Below are positions 7,861-14,719 of a stretch of DNA of 17,521 bases, one piece after another. The notes under the pieces are model-generated. The model searched no databases. It was not told the DNA's origin and saw nothing but the letters and a program-made list of their open reading frames with translations. The stretch is taken from positions 1-17,521 of the forward strand of contig CANQHW010000005.1 in the NCBI GenBank assembly GCA_947623855.1, given 5' to 3'. Position 1 is the first letter of the stretch. The number at the start of each line of letters is the position of its first letter. The stretch comes from an uncultured Bacilli bacterium (GTDB lineage: Bacteria; Bacillota_I; Bacilli_A; RF39; UBA660). The translations under genes were made by a program, and so were the position numbers.

Positions 7861-8073
7861 TTATCTCCTATTCATAAATTTTAGTAAAACAAGAATTAAT
7901 ACTAAAAAACCTACACCCATTAAAACTAAATTACCCCCAGTTTCTCCAAACATTGATATAAATATGCCATGTATAAATTCATATAAATTAACAAATAAAT
8001 CTTTTACTTGGACCATAAAATCAATAGCAAAATCTTTAAGACCCTTCCAAATATTTGTAAATACTTCTTCCAT
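7861..8073 (-). CDS. Small membrane protein, 70 residues
   Basis: An amphipathic N-terminal half (about 1-45, with many Phe, Lys and Asp) is followed by one strong transmembrane segment, NLVLMGVGFLVLILVLLKF, and a basic end MNRR. A GETGG linker precedes the membrane segment. It is the first gene of a three-gene set with the HExxH protein and the 54-residue protein. GATAGG seven bases upstream supports the start. It could be a membrane partner or tether for the HExxH protein; the general shape also resembles small phage or toxin membrane proteins, but nothing specific supports that. Confidence 0.7.
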   Translation of the reverse strand: MEEVFTNIWKGLKDFAIDFMVQVKDLFVNLYEFIHGIFISMFGETGGNLVLMGVGFLVLILVLLKFMNRR

Positions 8074-8097
8074 AGTGTAACCTATCTTTCTTAAATA

Positions 8098-8126
8098 ATT
8101 ATAATATGCTATTGCAATTTATGCAA
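8098..8126 (-). promoter_or_regulatory. Promoter of the three-gene set ending at 6392
   Basis: On the minus strand, TTGCAT (8126-8121), a 17-base spacer, and a perfect TATAAT (8103-8098). It is back to back with the tRNA-His promoter. Confidence 0.5.
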
Positions 8127-8140
8127 GATTTTGCTAAAAT
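8112..8140 (+). promoter_or_regulatory. Promoter of tRNA-His
   Basis: -35 TTGCAA (8112-8117), a 17-base spacer, and -10 TAAAAT (8135-8140). The predicted start is 4-5 bases before the tRNA. Confidence 0.65.
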
Positions 8141-8150
8141 ACTTATGCAC

Positions 8151-8227
8151 GGCGGAATTGGTGAAGTGGTTAACACACCAGATTGTGGCTCTGGCATGCG
8201 TGAGTTCGATCCTCACATTCCGCCCCA
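8151..8227 (+). tRNA. tRNA-His (GTG anticodon)
   Basis: It folds as a full cloverleaf. The 5' end carries the extra G-1 typical of tRNA-His, paired with C73; the acceptor stem GCGGAAT pairs with ATTCCGC. The anticodon stem is CCAGA/TCTGG with loop TTGTGGC, so the anticodon is GTG at 8185-8187. The T arm is GTGAG-TTCGATC-CTCAC, and the 3' CCA is encoded (8225-8227). It stands alone, not in a cluster, with its own promoter and terminator. Confidence 0.97.
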
Positions 8228-8238
8228 GAATGTAATTT

Positions 8239-8263
8239 ATCCCTAATTTTTAGGGATTTTTTT
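8239..8263 (+). terminator. Terminator of tRNA-His
   Basis: ATCCCTA (8239-8245) pairs with TAGGGAT (8251-8257), followed by a T run. It touches the last codon of the convergent LigD-like gene. Confidence 0.85.
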
Positions 8264-9650
8264 AATTAAAAAAATCTTCCCAAGGATCTTTTCTTTTAAG
8301 CCTTTTTAAAGCTTCTTCTATTGTAATATCCTTTGGTTTAACTTTATCTAACTCACTCCATTTAATCGGCATAGAAACAAAAGCCTTTTCTCTTAAACGA
8401 ATAGAGTAGGGAGCCACACTCGTTGCTCCTTTTGTATTTCTTACCCAATCAATAAATATTTTACCCTCTCTATTTTCTTTCCGCATATTACTGGTGTATT
8501 TATCCGGCCATCTAGCTTCCATTAAAAGTGCAATATTTTTAGCCGTTTGTCTAAAAACACTCCAACTCATATTATGCCCAATAGGTACTACAACATGATA
8601 ACCTTTACCGCCGCTCGTTTTTAAATAAGACTTTAAACCAAGTTCATCTAAAATCTTCTTTAAATCTTTAACTCCTTCTCTTATTTTAGTAATATTTAAT
8701 TTTTCATCCGGATCTAAATCAAAAACCATCATATCTGGTTTATTAATATTTCCTACCGTACTTCCCCAAATATGAAACTCATAGCTATTCATTTGTACTT
8801 CGCTAATTAATCCTCTACTATCTACTATATAATAGTAATCTTCTCTTTTATTAGTATCATTTTCTAATCGATATTTTTTAATTCCTTTACTTTTTGTCTC
8901 TAAATGTTTCTTAAAAAATATTTCTCCCTTAATCCCTCCCGGTGCTCTTATGGTACTAATAAGCCGTTTAGCTAAAAAAGGCATCATCCTTTCTGCTACT
9001 TTATGATAATATAAAGCAATATCTAACTTAGTAACTTTAGGACTAGGAAATATAACTTTTTCCGGATTAGTAATTAATATATCTTCAATAATATTATCTT
9101 TTAAAGCTATATTATTTTCTATTTGTTTCATTGTTCTTCCCGTTTTAATACTTTTATTAAGTCTATTAATATCCCTAAATAAATTATATTCATCTTTCTC
9201 TTTTATTAATAACCAATTATCTTCTTTAAAACGTACTAAAGTCCACCTACCTTGTAATCTTTTCCCTTTTAAGGTAAATTTAAGCATCTCTATATTAAAA
9301 TTCTTAGGTATTTTATCTTGCGGTTCCCAAGTACCTTCATCCCATACCATTACGGTTCCACCACCATATTCTCCCTTAGGTATAACTCCTTCAAAGTTCC
9401 GATAGGATAGGGGATGATCTTCTACCATAACTGCTAAACGTTTATCGTAAGTATTATATGATGGTCCTTTAGGAACTGCCCAACTTTTTAAAGTACCATT
9501 CCATTCTAACCGAAAATCATAATGGTCTTTTCTTGCTAAATGATGTTGTACTACAAAACGTAACTTTTTAGCCGACTTATTTACTTTTCCAACTGGTTCT
9601 TTAGTTTTTTTAAAATCTCTTTTACTATTATATTTCTTTAATTTATCCAT
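8262..9650 (-). CDS. LigD-like protein: 3'-phosphoesterase plus polymerase domain, no ligase
   Basis: This 462-residue protein has two LigD modules. Residues about 30-150 form the 3'-phosphoesterase domain (RFVVQHHLARKDHYDFRLEW, with metal/catalytic H37, H43, D45; WAVPKGPS; GVIPKGEYGGGTV). Residues about 190-450 form the archaeo-eukaryotic-primase-type polymerase (metal Asps in DLDPD at 311-313 and D401 in FIDWVRN; nucleotide-binding SGGKGYHVVVPI at 346-357). LigD trims and fills DNA ends in Ku-dependent end joining. The ATP-dependent ligase module is absent, and no Ku gene is in the window, so a ligase must be supplied elsewhere or the protein has another repair role. ATG at 9650 is preferred over GTG at 9659, with GTGAT as a weak ribosome site; neither start is strongly supported. 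Confidence 0.88.
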   Translation of the reverse strand: MDKLKKYNSKRDFKKTKEPVGKVNKSAKKLRFVVQHHLARKDHYDFRLEWNGTLKSWAVPKGPSYNTYDKRLAVMVEDHPLSYRNFEGVIPKGEYGGGTVMVWDEGTWEPQDKIPKNFNIEMLKFTLKGKRLQGRWTLVRFKEDNWLLIKEKDEYNLFRDINRLNKSIKTGRTMKQIENNIALKDNIIEDILITNPEKVIFPSPKVTKLDIALYYHKVAERMMPFLAKRLISTIRAPGGIKGEIFFKKHLETKSKGIKKYRLENDTNKREDYYYIVDSRGLISEVQMNSYEFHIWGSTVGNINKPDMMVFDLDPDEKLNITKIREGVKDLKKILDELGLKSYLKTSGGKGYHVVVPIGHNMSWSVFRQTAKNIALLMEARWPDKYTSNMRKENREGKIFIDWVRNTKGATSVAPYSIRLREKAFVSMPIKWSELDKVKPKDITIEEALKRLKRKDPWEDFFN

Positions 9651-9735
9651 ATTAATCACTAATAATAGTTTTAGTAATAATTATAAGTTTATACATAATT
9701 ATTTTGCATATAATATTAATATACAAATATAATAG

Positions 9736-9764
9736 TTGACAAAATGTGTTATTTATGTTATATT
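9736..9764 (+). promoter_or_regulatory. Strong sigma-70 promoter of the intergenic RNA
   Basis: A perfect -35 TTGACA (9736-9741), a 17-base spacer, and -10 TATATT (9759-9764). No coding frame follows, so it points to an RNA starting near 9771. Confidence 0.8.
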
Positions 9765-9770
9765 TGTAAT

Positions 9771-9882
9771 ACCGGAAAGAAAACTTCTTTTGTCAGGTCG
9801 ATAATCGAGTAACGATTTATTTATTAAGTGTGCTATTTTGTACACCGTCTCGATTGGGAGAAGCCTTTTTAAGGCTTTTTTC
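9771..9882 (+). ncRNA. Probable structured small RNA converging on a DUF3800 gene
   Basis: About 112 bases lie between a strong promoter and a strong terminator, with no good reading frame. Visible helices are: AAAGAA/TTCTTT (9776-9781 with 9785-9790); AATCGAG (9803-9809) with CTCGATT (9849-9855), enclosing GTGTGC/GTACAC (9828-9833 with 9840-9845, one G-U pair); and the terminator AAGCCTT/AAGGCTT. AATCG can instead pair locally with CGATT at 9813-9817. The RNA lies tail to tail with the broken DUF3800 gene and overlaps its last codons in antisense. Several candidate structured RNAs (the DUF3800 motifs) have been described beside DUF3800 genes; membership here is inferred from that context, and I cannot name a subtype. 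Confidence 0.6.
9861..9881 (+). terminator. Terminator of the intergenic RNA
   Basis: AAGCCTT (9861-9867), loop TTT, AAGGCTT (9871-9877), then a T run. It works in the plus direction only and overlaps the stop codon of the DUF3800 gene. Confidence 0.85.
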
Positions 9883-10588
9883 TTTGTGGCAAAATAGTAA
9901 GACTATTTACAAAAATTAATGATTCTTTTAATTTTATTGGATTTTTGAAATTAGCGAGGGATATTCTTCTTACTGTTCCAGCCACAAAATCGGCATCCTG
10001 TATAACAGGAGAGTATTTTGAATCTTTATACATTAAATGAACTTTTAAATCATTTTTTAAAAGAGGAGGAAAAATAGTATCATAATTAAAGTTTGTAACA
10101 CCATGCATCAATTCTTCTTTTATGCCATCATTTAAAGAATAGTAACCATTAGTTTTAGTAGTCTGTTCATCTAGTTCTAATACCAATTTAACTTTATTAT
10201 TTGGATTAACGCTACCTTTCTTTATTAGATCTCTAATTGTATTTTTAATAAGAATTTTTATAGCATAATCTAAATATCTTCCTTTTGAACTTTTATTATT
10301 TAAGATATAATCATAAATATTTTTTTATATAATTCATTATTCTTCTTCGATGTTTTGGAAGTATTTTACCGCATTTTATTTCAGGGCATTGATTGTCCAT
10401 TTAGTTTTATCACAATGACAATATTTACATTTTATTTCTTTAATAATGGAATTATATTGAGTTAAAAATTTATCTCTTTCATTTTTAGAAAAAAATACAA
10501 TACCTCCATATACGCAAAGCTTTTCGCTTTTGCTTAATTTTCCAGAATCATCTAAACATATATAAATTGATTGTTCGTTATTTTTCAT
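9869..10588 (-). pseudogene. DUF3800-family protein, broken by two compensating frameshifts
   Basis: Three frames read in series give a normal-looking DUF3800 protein of about 239 residues. The N-terminal part (from ATG 10588, with GGAGG four bases upstream) has IYICLDDSGKLS, the family's acidic start motif, and CKYCHCDKTKW. The middle part, in another frame at about 10394-10320, reads CPEIKCGKILPKHRRRIMN. The C-terminal part, back in the first frame from about 10317, includes KGRYLDYAIKIL, LVLELDEQT and SPVIQDADFVAGTVRR, the family's closing motif. The changes are equivalent to one lost base just before 10388 and one extra base, probably in a run of seven A at 10326-10320, so the total length is still a multiple of three. 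A recently broken gene, assembly errors or recoding are all possible. The family is predicted to be RNase H-like, with no settled function. Confidence 0.75.
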
Positions 10589-10654
10589 GCTACCTCCATT
10601 TACTATTTGCAATTCATAGTTTAATTATAGCAAAAATATTTATTAAAAGAAATA

Positions 10655-10686
10655 AATAAAAAATTGCTTATTATTTTAAGCAATTT
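10655..10686 (-). terminator. Terminator of clpB
   Basis: AAATTGCTTA (10661-10670) and TAAGCAATTT (10677-10686) form a perfect 10-base stem with a six-base loop. On the minus strand it is followed by a T run and begins eight bases after the clpB stop. Confidence 0.85.
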
Positions 10687-10693
10687 ATAAAGT

Positions 10694-12787
10694 TTAAATA
10701 ATTATTTCATCATTTTCTATTGTAACATTAATAGTAGCATTTTCTTTTATTTCATCATTAATTATTTTTTTAGCAATTAAAGTTTCTAACTCTTTTGATA
10801 CTAATCTTTTTAAAGGTCTTGCTCCATAATACTCATCATAACCTTTATCAATAAAGTAATTAATTGCTTTATCATCTAATTTTATTGTAACATTTAAGTC
10901 TTTTAATCTATTTTCGATTTCGTAAATTGTATTAGCAAGTATTTCTTTTAAAACATCTTTCGTTAATTTATTAAATAAAATTATATCATCAATTCGATTT
11001 AAAAATTCGGGTTTAAAGTATTTATGAAGTTCTTCTTCAATTTTATCTTCTTTTCCTTCTAATATTAGCTCACTACCTACATTAGATGTCATAATAATAA
11101 TGGTATTTTTAAAATCTACTAATCTTCCTAAAGAATCCGTAAGCCGTCCATCATCTAATAATTGTAATAATAAATTTAAGACATCAGGGTGTGCCTTTTC
11201 TATTTCATCAAATAATATTATACTATAAGGATTCCTTCTTACTGCTTCGGTAAGTTGACCTCCTTCTTCATAACCAATATAACCTGGAGCGGCGCCGATT
11301 AAACGCGAAACACTATATTTTTCCATATACTCGCTCATATCAATTCTAATTAAATGATGTTCACTTAAGAATAATTCTTCGGCGAGAGTTTTTGCTACTT
11401 CGGTTTTTCCAACCCCGGTAGGGCCCAAGAAGATAAATGATCCGATCGGCCGATTAGGATTTTTAATCCCACTTCGACTTCGAATAATGGCTTCACTAAC
11501 TAATTTTAAAGCTTTATCTTGCCCTTTAACTCTTTTACCTAAATTAGTTTCTAAGTTTAATAATTTATCTTTTTCTCCACTAACTAGTTTTGTTATGGGA
11601 ATATTGGTCCATTTACTAATAACACTTGCGATATCATCACTTGTTACTGTATCACTTAGTAAAGTATTTTCATTATTCTTTACTAAATCCTCCAATTCCT
11701 TTTCTAAAGTGGGAATAGTACCATGTTTTAATCTTGCTGCTGTTTCTAAATCATAACTTTTCTCCGCATGTTCTAAATCAAAGACAGCTTTTTCTAATTC
11801 ACTTTTTTTCTTTTTAATTAAATCATTATTTTCTTTCTCTTTTTGCCATTTACTATTTAAATCTTGTTCTTCTAATTTTAAATCATATAATTCTTTATCT
11901 ATTTCTTCCATTCTTTTTAAAGATAAAGTATCTTTTTCTTTTTTAATAGCTTCTTTTTCCACTTCTAAACGCATTATTTTTCTCGTAAGTTCATCTAACG
12001 AAGTAGGTACAGAATCCATTTGCACTTTAATCGTCGCACAAGCTTCATCTACTAAATCAATCGCTTTATCCGGTAAATATCTATCCGTAATATATCTATC
12101 AGCTAAAGTTGCTGCACTAATTAAAGCTTTATCTTGAATCGTCACCCCATGATGGATTTCAAACCTATTTTTTAAACCTCTTAATATTGTAATTGTATCT
12201 TCTACATTAGGTTCTGAAACAATAATTTTTTGGAATCTTCTTTCTAAAGCTCCATCTTTTTCAATATATTTACGATACTCATTTAAAGTTGTAGCACCAA
12301 TTACTTTAATTTCTCCCCGAGCTAGCATTGGTTTTAAAATGTTTCCAGTATCCATTGCACCTTCTACGGCCCCTGTGCCGACGATAGTATGAATTTCATC
12401 AATAAACATAATGATATTACCATCACTTTTTTTAATTTCACTTAAGACTTTTTCTAATCTTTCTTCAAACTCTCCTCGGTATTTAGCACCCGCTATTAAA
12501 GAAGCCATATTAAGTTCCCAAATAACTTTATCTTTTAAACATAAAGGGACATCTCCTTTAACAATTCTTTCGGCTAAACCTTCTACTATTGCTGTTTTCC
12601 CAACCCCAGCTTCTCCAATTAAAACGGGATTATTTTTAGTTTTTCTAGATAAAATTCTTGTAATACTTCTTATCTCTTCATCTCTTCCAATAACGGGATC
12701 AGTCTTTCTTTTCTTTACTTCTTCATTAATATTCCGTCCATATTTTTCTAAAACATTTTCTTCTTCATTATTATCATAAATATTCAT
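10694..12787 (-). CDS. clpB: ClpB disaggregase lacking the N-domain
   Basis: This 697-residue protein begins at the linker before the first AAA+ module, so the usual ~150-residue N-domain of ClpB (about 860 residues) is missing. AAA-1 has Walker A GEAGVGKT (58-65), pore loop KYRGEFE (102-108) and Walker B IIMFIDE (125-131). The coiled-coil M-domain, about 260-370, is complete and separates ClpB from ClpC. AAA-2 has Walker A GPTGVGKT (455-462), pore loop GYIGYEEG and Walker B IILFDE (523-528); NRID and GARPLKR follow. With DnaK/DnaJ/GrpE, ClpB pulls proteins out of aggregates. The start is supported by AGAAGGG seven bases upstream and by the promoter position. ClpB forms without the N-domain are known in other bacteria, usually from an internal start; here no N-domain coding sequence precedes it. 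CIRCE predicts HrcA control. Confidence 0.95.
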   Translation of the reverse strand: MNIYDNNEEENVLEKYGRNINEEVKKRKTDPVIGRDEEIRSITRILSRKTKNNPVLIGEAGVGKTAIVEGLAERIVKGDVPLCLKDKVIWELNMASLIAGAKYRGEFEERLEKVLSEIKKSDGNIIMFIDEIHTIVGTGAVEGAMDTGNILKPMLARGEIKVIGATTLNEYRKYIEKDGALERRFQKIIVSEPNVEDTITILRGLKNRFEIHHGVTIQDKALISAATLADRYITDRYLPDKAIDLVDEACATIKVQMDSVPTSLDELTRKIMRLEVEKEAIKKEKDTLSLKRMEEIDKELYDLKLEEQDLNSKWQKEKENNDLIKKKKSELEKAVFDLEHAEKSYDLETAARLKHGTIPTLEKELEDLVKNNENTLLSDTVTSDDIASVISKWTNIPITKLVSGEKDKLLNLETNLGKRVKGQDKALKLVSEAIIRSRSGIKNPNRPIGSFIFLGPTGVGKTEVAKTLAEELFLSEHHLIRIDMSEYMEKYSVSRLIGAAPGYIGYEEGGQLTEAVRRNPYSIILFDEIEKAHPDVLNLLLQLLDDGRLTDSLGRLVDFKNTIIIMTSNVGSELILEGKEDKIEEELHKYFKPEFLNRIDDIILFNKLTKDVLKEILANTIYEIENRLKDLNVTIKLDDKAINYFIDKGYDEYYGARPLKRLVSKELETLIAKKIINDEIKENATINVTIENDEIII

Positions 12788-12812
12788 AAAATATCCCTTC
12801 TTTCGTAACTAT

Positions 12813-12841
12813 AGTATATACACAAAATTAGCACTTGTCAA
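12813..12841 (-). promoter_or_regulatory. Sigma-70 promoter of clpB
   Basis: On the minus strand, a perfect -35 TTGACA (12841-12836), a 17-base spacer and -10 TATACT (12818-12813), 25 bases before the ATG. The -35 lies inside CIRCE. Confidence 0.85.
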
Positions 12842-12854
12842 TAGAGAGTGCTAA
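12828..12854. promoter_or_regulatory. CIRCE operator (HrcA binding site)
   Basis: TTAGCACTT (12828-12836), a nine-base spacer, and GAGTGCTAA (12846-12854). This matches the consensus TTAGCACTC-N9-GAGTGCTAA with one mismatch. It overlaps the -35 of the clpB promoter, so HrcA bound there should block transcription until heat shock. Confidence 0.92.
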
Positions 12855-12878
12855 TTATATTATATTCCATCATAAAAA

Positions 12879-12901
12879 AAATAAACCTCAAAGATTTATT
12901 T
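12879..12901 (-). terminator. Possible terminator of the Xre gene
   Basis: AAATAAA (12879-12885) can pair with TTTATTT (12895-12901); on the minus strand a run of T follows. The stem is weak and AT-only, and it overlaps the stop codon. Confidence 0.4.
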
Positions 12902-13123
12902 ATCAATAATACTTTTGGGATAAGGTTTCCTCTCATCCGTTCTATATAATATATAATCCGTACTAGTATTATAAAAATCTGCTAACTTATTTAATATATC
13001 AGCTGTTAAAGCTGTATATCCTGTTTCAATATAACTATAATTCCTTTGTGTAATACCTAAAATTTTAGCTAAATCTTTTTGTAATAAGTCTTTATCTTCT
13101 CTTAGTTCTTTTAACCTATCCAT
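12896..13123 (-). CDS. Xre/Cro-type HTH transcriptional regulator, 75 residues
   Basis: One HTH_3 domain fills the protein: LKELREDKDLLQKDLAKILG holds helices 1-2, ITQRNYSYIETGYTALTADI the recognition helix region, and LNKLADFYNTSTDYILYRTD the closing helices with the classic DYIL ending. There is no sensor or dimerisation domain beyond it. AGGTGA six bases upstream supports the start. It is divergent from the surface-protein gene at 13238; three operator-like repeats fill the space between them, so it probably represses that gene and perhaps itself. The protein resembles phage-type repressors and the small regulators common in Bacillota. Confidence 0.9.
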   Translation of the reverse strand: MDRLKELREDKDLLQKDLAKILGITQRNYSYIETGYTALTADILNKLADFYNTSTDYILYRTDERKPYPKSIIDK

Positions 13124-13150
13124 TGTTATTCACCTATAATTATTAAACCA

Positions 13151-13222
13151 TAGTTAGAATTTATCTATTGACTTATAGACAAAATTTATCTATACTATTT
13201 TTATATAGACAATATTTGTCTA
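13151..13222. promoter_or_regulatory. Three operator-like repeats in the Xre/surface-protein intergenic region
   Basis: Three 17-base inverted-repeat units start at 13151, 13176 and 13206. The last, TAGACAA-TAT-TTGTCTA, is a perfect inverted repeat; the middle one, TAGACAAAATTTATCTA, has one mismatch; the first, TAGTTAGAATTTATCTA, keeps only its right half well. The middle unit lies between the -35 and -10 of the plus-strand promoter, and the last one covers the region from the transcript start to the ribosome site. This is the expected design for a Cro/CI-like repressor. Confidence 0.75.
13168..13196 (+). promoter_or_regulatory. Promoter of the full-length surface-protein gene
   Basis: -35 TTGACT (13168-13173), a 17-base spacer holding the middle operator unit, and -10 TATACT (13191-13196). 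The transcript should start near 13203, leaving a leader of about 35 bases. Confidence 0.8.
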
Positions 13223-13237
13223 AAGGAGTTGATATAT

Positions 13238-14713
13238 ATGTTTAGATTTAATCCCGAGAAAGAATTAGATAAAATTCAACATGGAGGAAAAAATAGATTT
13301 ATTGTTTTTTCTTTTCTATTATTAGTTATCGCCGTAGTAGGAACATCATATGCCTTTTATCAAGTAAGATATAGTAAAAGAATTATTTATACGAGAGTAA
13401 AGATAAATAGAAAAGATGTAGAATTAGCAGTAAAGATAGAAGGAGAAACAGAAAACAGGAAAGAGTTTCCTAATAGAAATGAAGGATTAATATATAGCGG
13501 AATAACTTGTGATAATGAGGGTGTAACTACAGCTACATGGAATTATGGAACATGGTCATTAGATTTAAATTCAAGTGGACCTAATAAATGTACTATAAAT
13601 TTTAGAAAAAAAACAACAACTACTGGGACATTATCATCTTTGTGTACAGGAAATATGGCTTTAAATGAATGTATGAAAGAACATGGATTAGAAGTAGCAA
13701 ATACTTTAATTGATGAAACTGAAGATGGAAATCTAAGATACGTTGGAGCAAGTGATGTAGTAAATAATTATGTTTTATTTAATTGTGATAATTATAATTC
13801 TCCAAGTGTAGAAACCTGTGAATTATGGCGGATTATTGGTCTTATGAATAATATAGTAGATGGAACAGCACGTACTCAAAGTTTAGTAAAACTAATTCGT
13901 GCCAATAGTATAGGAGACTTGCAATTGGATGCTGATGATTATTCAGAAAGAAATACCAACTTACAAACATATAATAATGATTGGACGACCTCAGAATTAA
14001 TGTATATGTTAAATCCGGGATATGATACCTATAAAGCAAAAACAACATCAAGTGCTTCAGCAAAACTTGCAAATAACAGTTTATATTGGAATGGAGCAAA
14101 AGGTAATTGTTATATGACATCAGGAAAAATAACCACTGATGGATGTGATTATAGTAGCACCGGAACACAAAGAGGATTAAAAAATGATGAGACCCGAAAC
14201 ATGATAGAGAATGTAATATGGAATTTAGGAGGATTATCTGATACATCAAGTGCAGCAAATAATTATCAAAATGCGACAGCAGCAATATGGTATAAATATG
14301 AAAGAGGTACAGACGTATATACAGGAAGACAAACCGAATGGATAGGAAAGATAGGACTTATGTACCCAAGCGATTATGGATATGCCACCGGAGGAAAAGG
14401 TAGCGGAAGTGGAACATATACAAGAGAACAATGTTTAAATTATCAATTATATAGATGGTTTAATGGAGATTATAAAACGGATTGTGCCAAAAAAGATTGG
14501 TTATATGATTCTAGTAAACAGCAATGGACACTTACGCCGGTTTCGTCCGTCTCCAGCGGTGTGCCCACTGTCCATTCCGACGGGAGTGTCAACACCAACT
14601 CCACGTGGAGTGCGTATGCCGTCCGGCCGTCCTTATATCTGACATCCAGTGTAAAAATAAAGAGCGGGGAAGGAAATGGAAGTAGTGACCATCCATATAT
14701 CATCGTCCCATAA
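13238..14713 (+). CDS. Membrane-anchored or secreted surface protein with GC-rich variable-like segment
   Basis: This 491-residue paralogue of the gene at 1-1228 is complete. The N-terminus is basic with one hydrophobic segment at about 21-43 (FIVFSFLLLVIAVVG then SYAFYQV), which could be a signal peptide cut after SYA or an uncut anchor; the rest should be outside the cell. Paired cysteines (for example FNCDNYNSPSVETCELW) and the blocks WRIIGLMNN, LNPGYD, EWIGKIGLMYPSDYGYATGG and SGSGTYTR match the first gene. Residues 430-464 are encoded by a GC-rich island, followed by LYLTSSVKI and DHPYIIVP. ATG 13238 is chosen because AAGGAG (13223-13228) is nine bases upstream; the TTG at 13229 touches that site. 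A lectin-like ligand-binding role is inferred from the DGR-like architecture only. Confidence 0.82.
   Translation: MFRFNPEKELDKIQHGGKNRFIVFSFLLLVIAVVGTSYAFYQVRYSKRIIYTRVKINRKDVELAVKIEGETENRKEFPNRNEGLIYSGITCDNEGVTTATWNYGTWSLDLNSSGPNKCTINFRKKTTTTGTLSSLCTGNMALNECMKEHGLEVANTLIDETEDGNLRYVGASDVVNNYVLFNCDNYNSPSVETCELWRIIGLMNNIVDGTARTQSLVKLIRANSIGDLQLDADDYSERNTNLQTYNNDWTTSELMYMLNPGYDTYKAKTTSSASAKLANNSLYWNGAKGNCYMTSGKITTDGCDYSSTGTQRGLKNDETRNMIENVIWNLGGLSDTSSAANNYQNATAAIWYKYERGTDVYTGRQTEWIGKIGLMYPSDYGYATGGKGSGSGTYTREQCLNYQLYRWFNGDYKTDCAKKDWLYDSSKQQWTLTPVSSVSSGVPTVHSDGSVNTNSTWSAYAVRPSLYLTSSVKIKSGEGNGSSDHPYIIVP
14525..14629 (+). other. Candidate DGR variable region 2 (GC-rich island)
   Basis: These 35 codons from W to the P of AVRP have 66 of 105 bases G or C by hand count, against AT-rich flanks. 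Against the island at 1037-1141, the 21-codon core shows 19 differences at codon positions 1 and 2 and six at position 3, with TCC, GGT, GTG, GGG, GTC and TCC unchanged. The closing GCC-GTC-CGG-CCG could be the conserved 3' end at which DGR copying begins. The six third-base differences suggest that the two copies were not templated by one identical repeat. Confidence 0.55.
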
Positions 14714-14719
14714 TCTATT

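Noticed and set aside
9771..9882. Retron, tracrRNA or type III antitoxin as the identity of the small RNA
   Set aside because: No reverse transcriptase, cas gene or ToxN-like gene is nearby and there are no tandem repeats; the DUF3800 neighbour is the only contextual clue.
11487..12779. Two plus-strand open frames inside clpB
   Set aside because: They are antisense shadows of a strongly conserved gene, with no ribosome site or family resemblance.
13229..13231. TTG as the start of the second surface-protein gene
   Set aside because: It touches the AAGGAG ribosome site; ATG 13238 has nine-base spacing and gives a natural N-terminus.
13842..14703. Minus-strand open frames inside the second surface-protein gene (and similar ones at 450-1031)
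   Set aside because: Their composition is what antisense translation of Asn/Ser/Gly/Tyr-rich coding gives, and they have no start signals.
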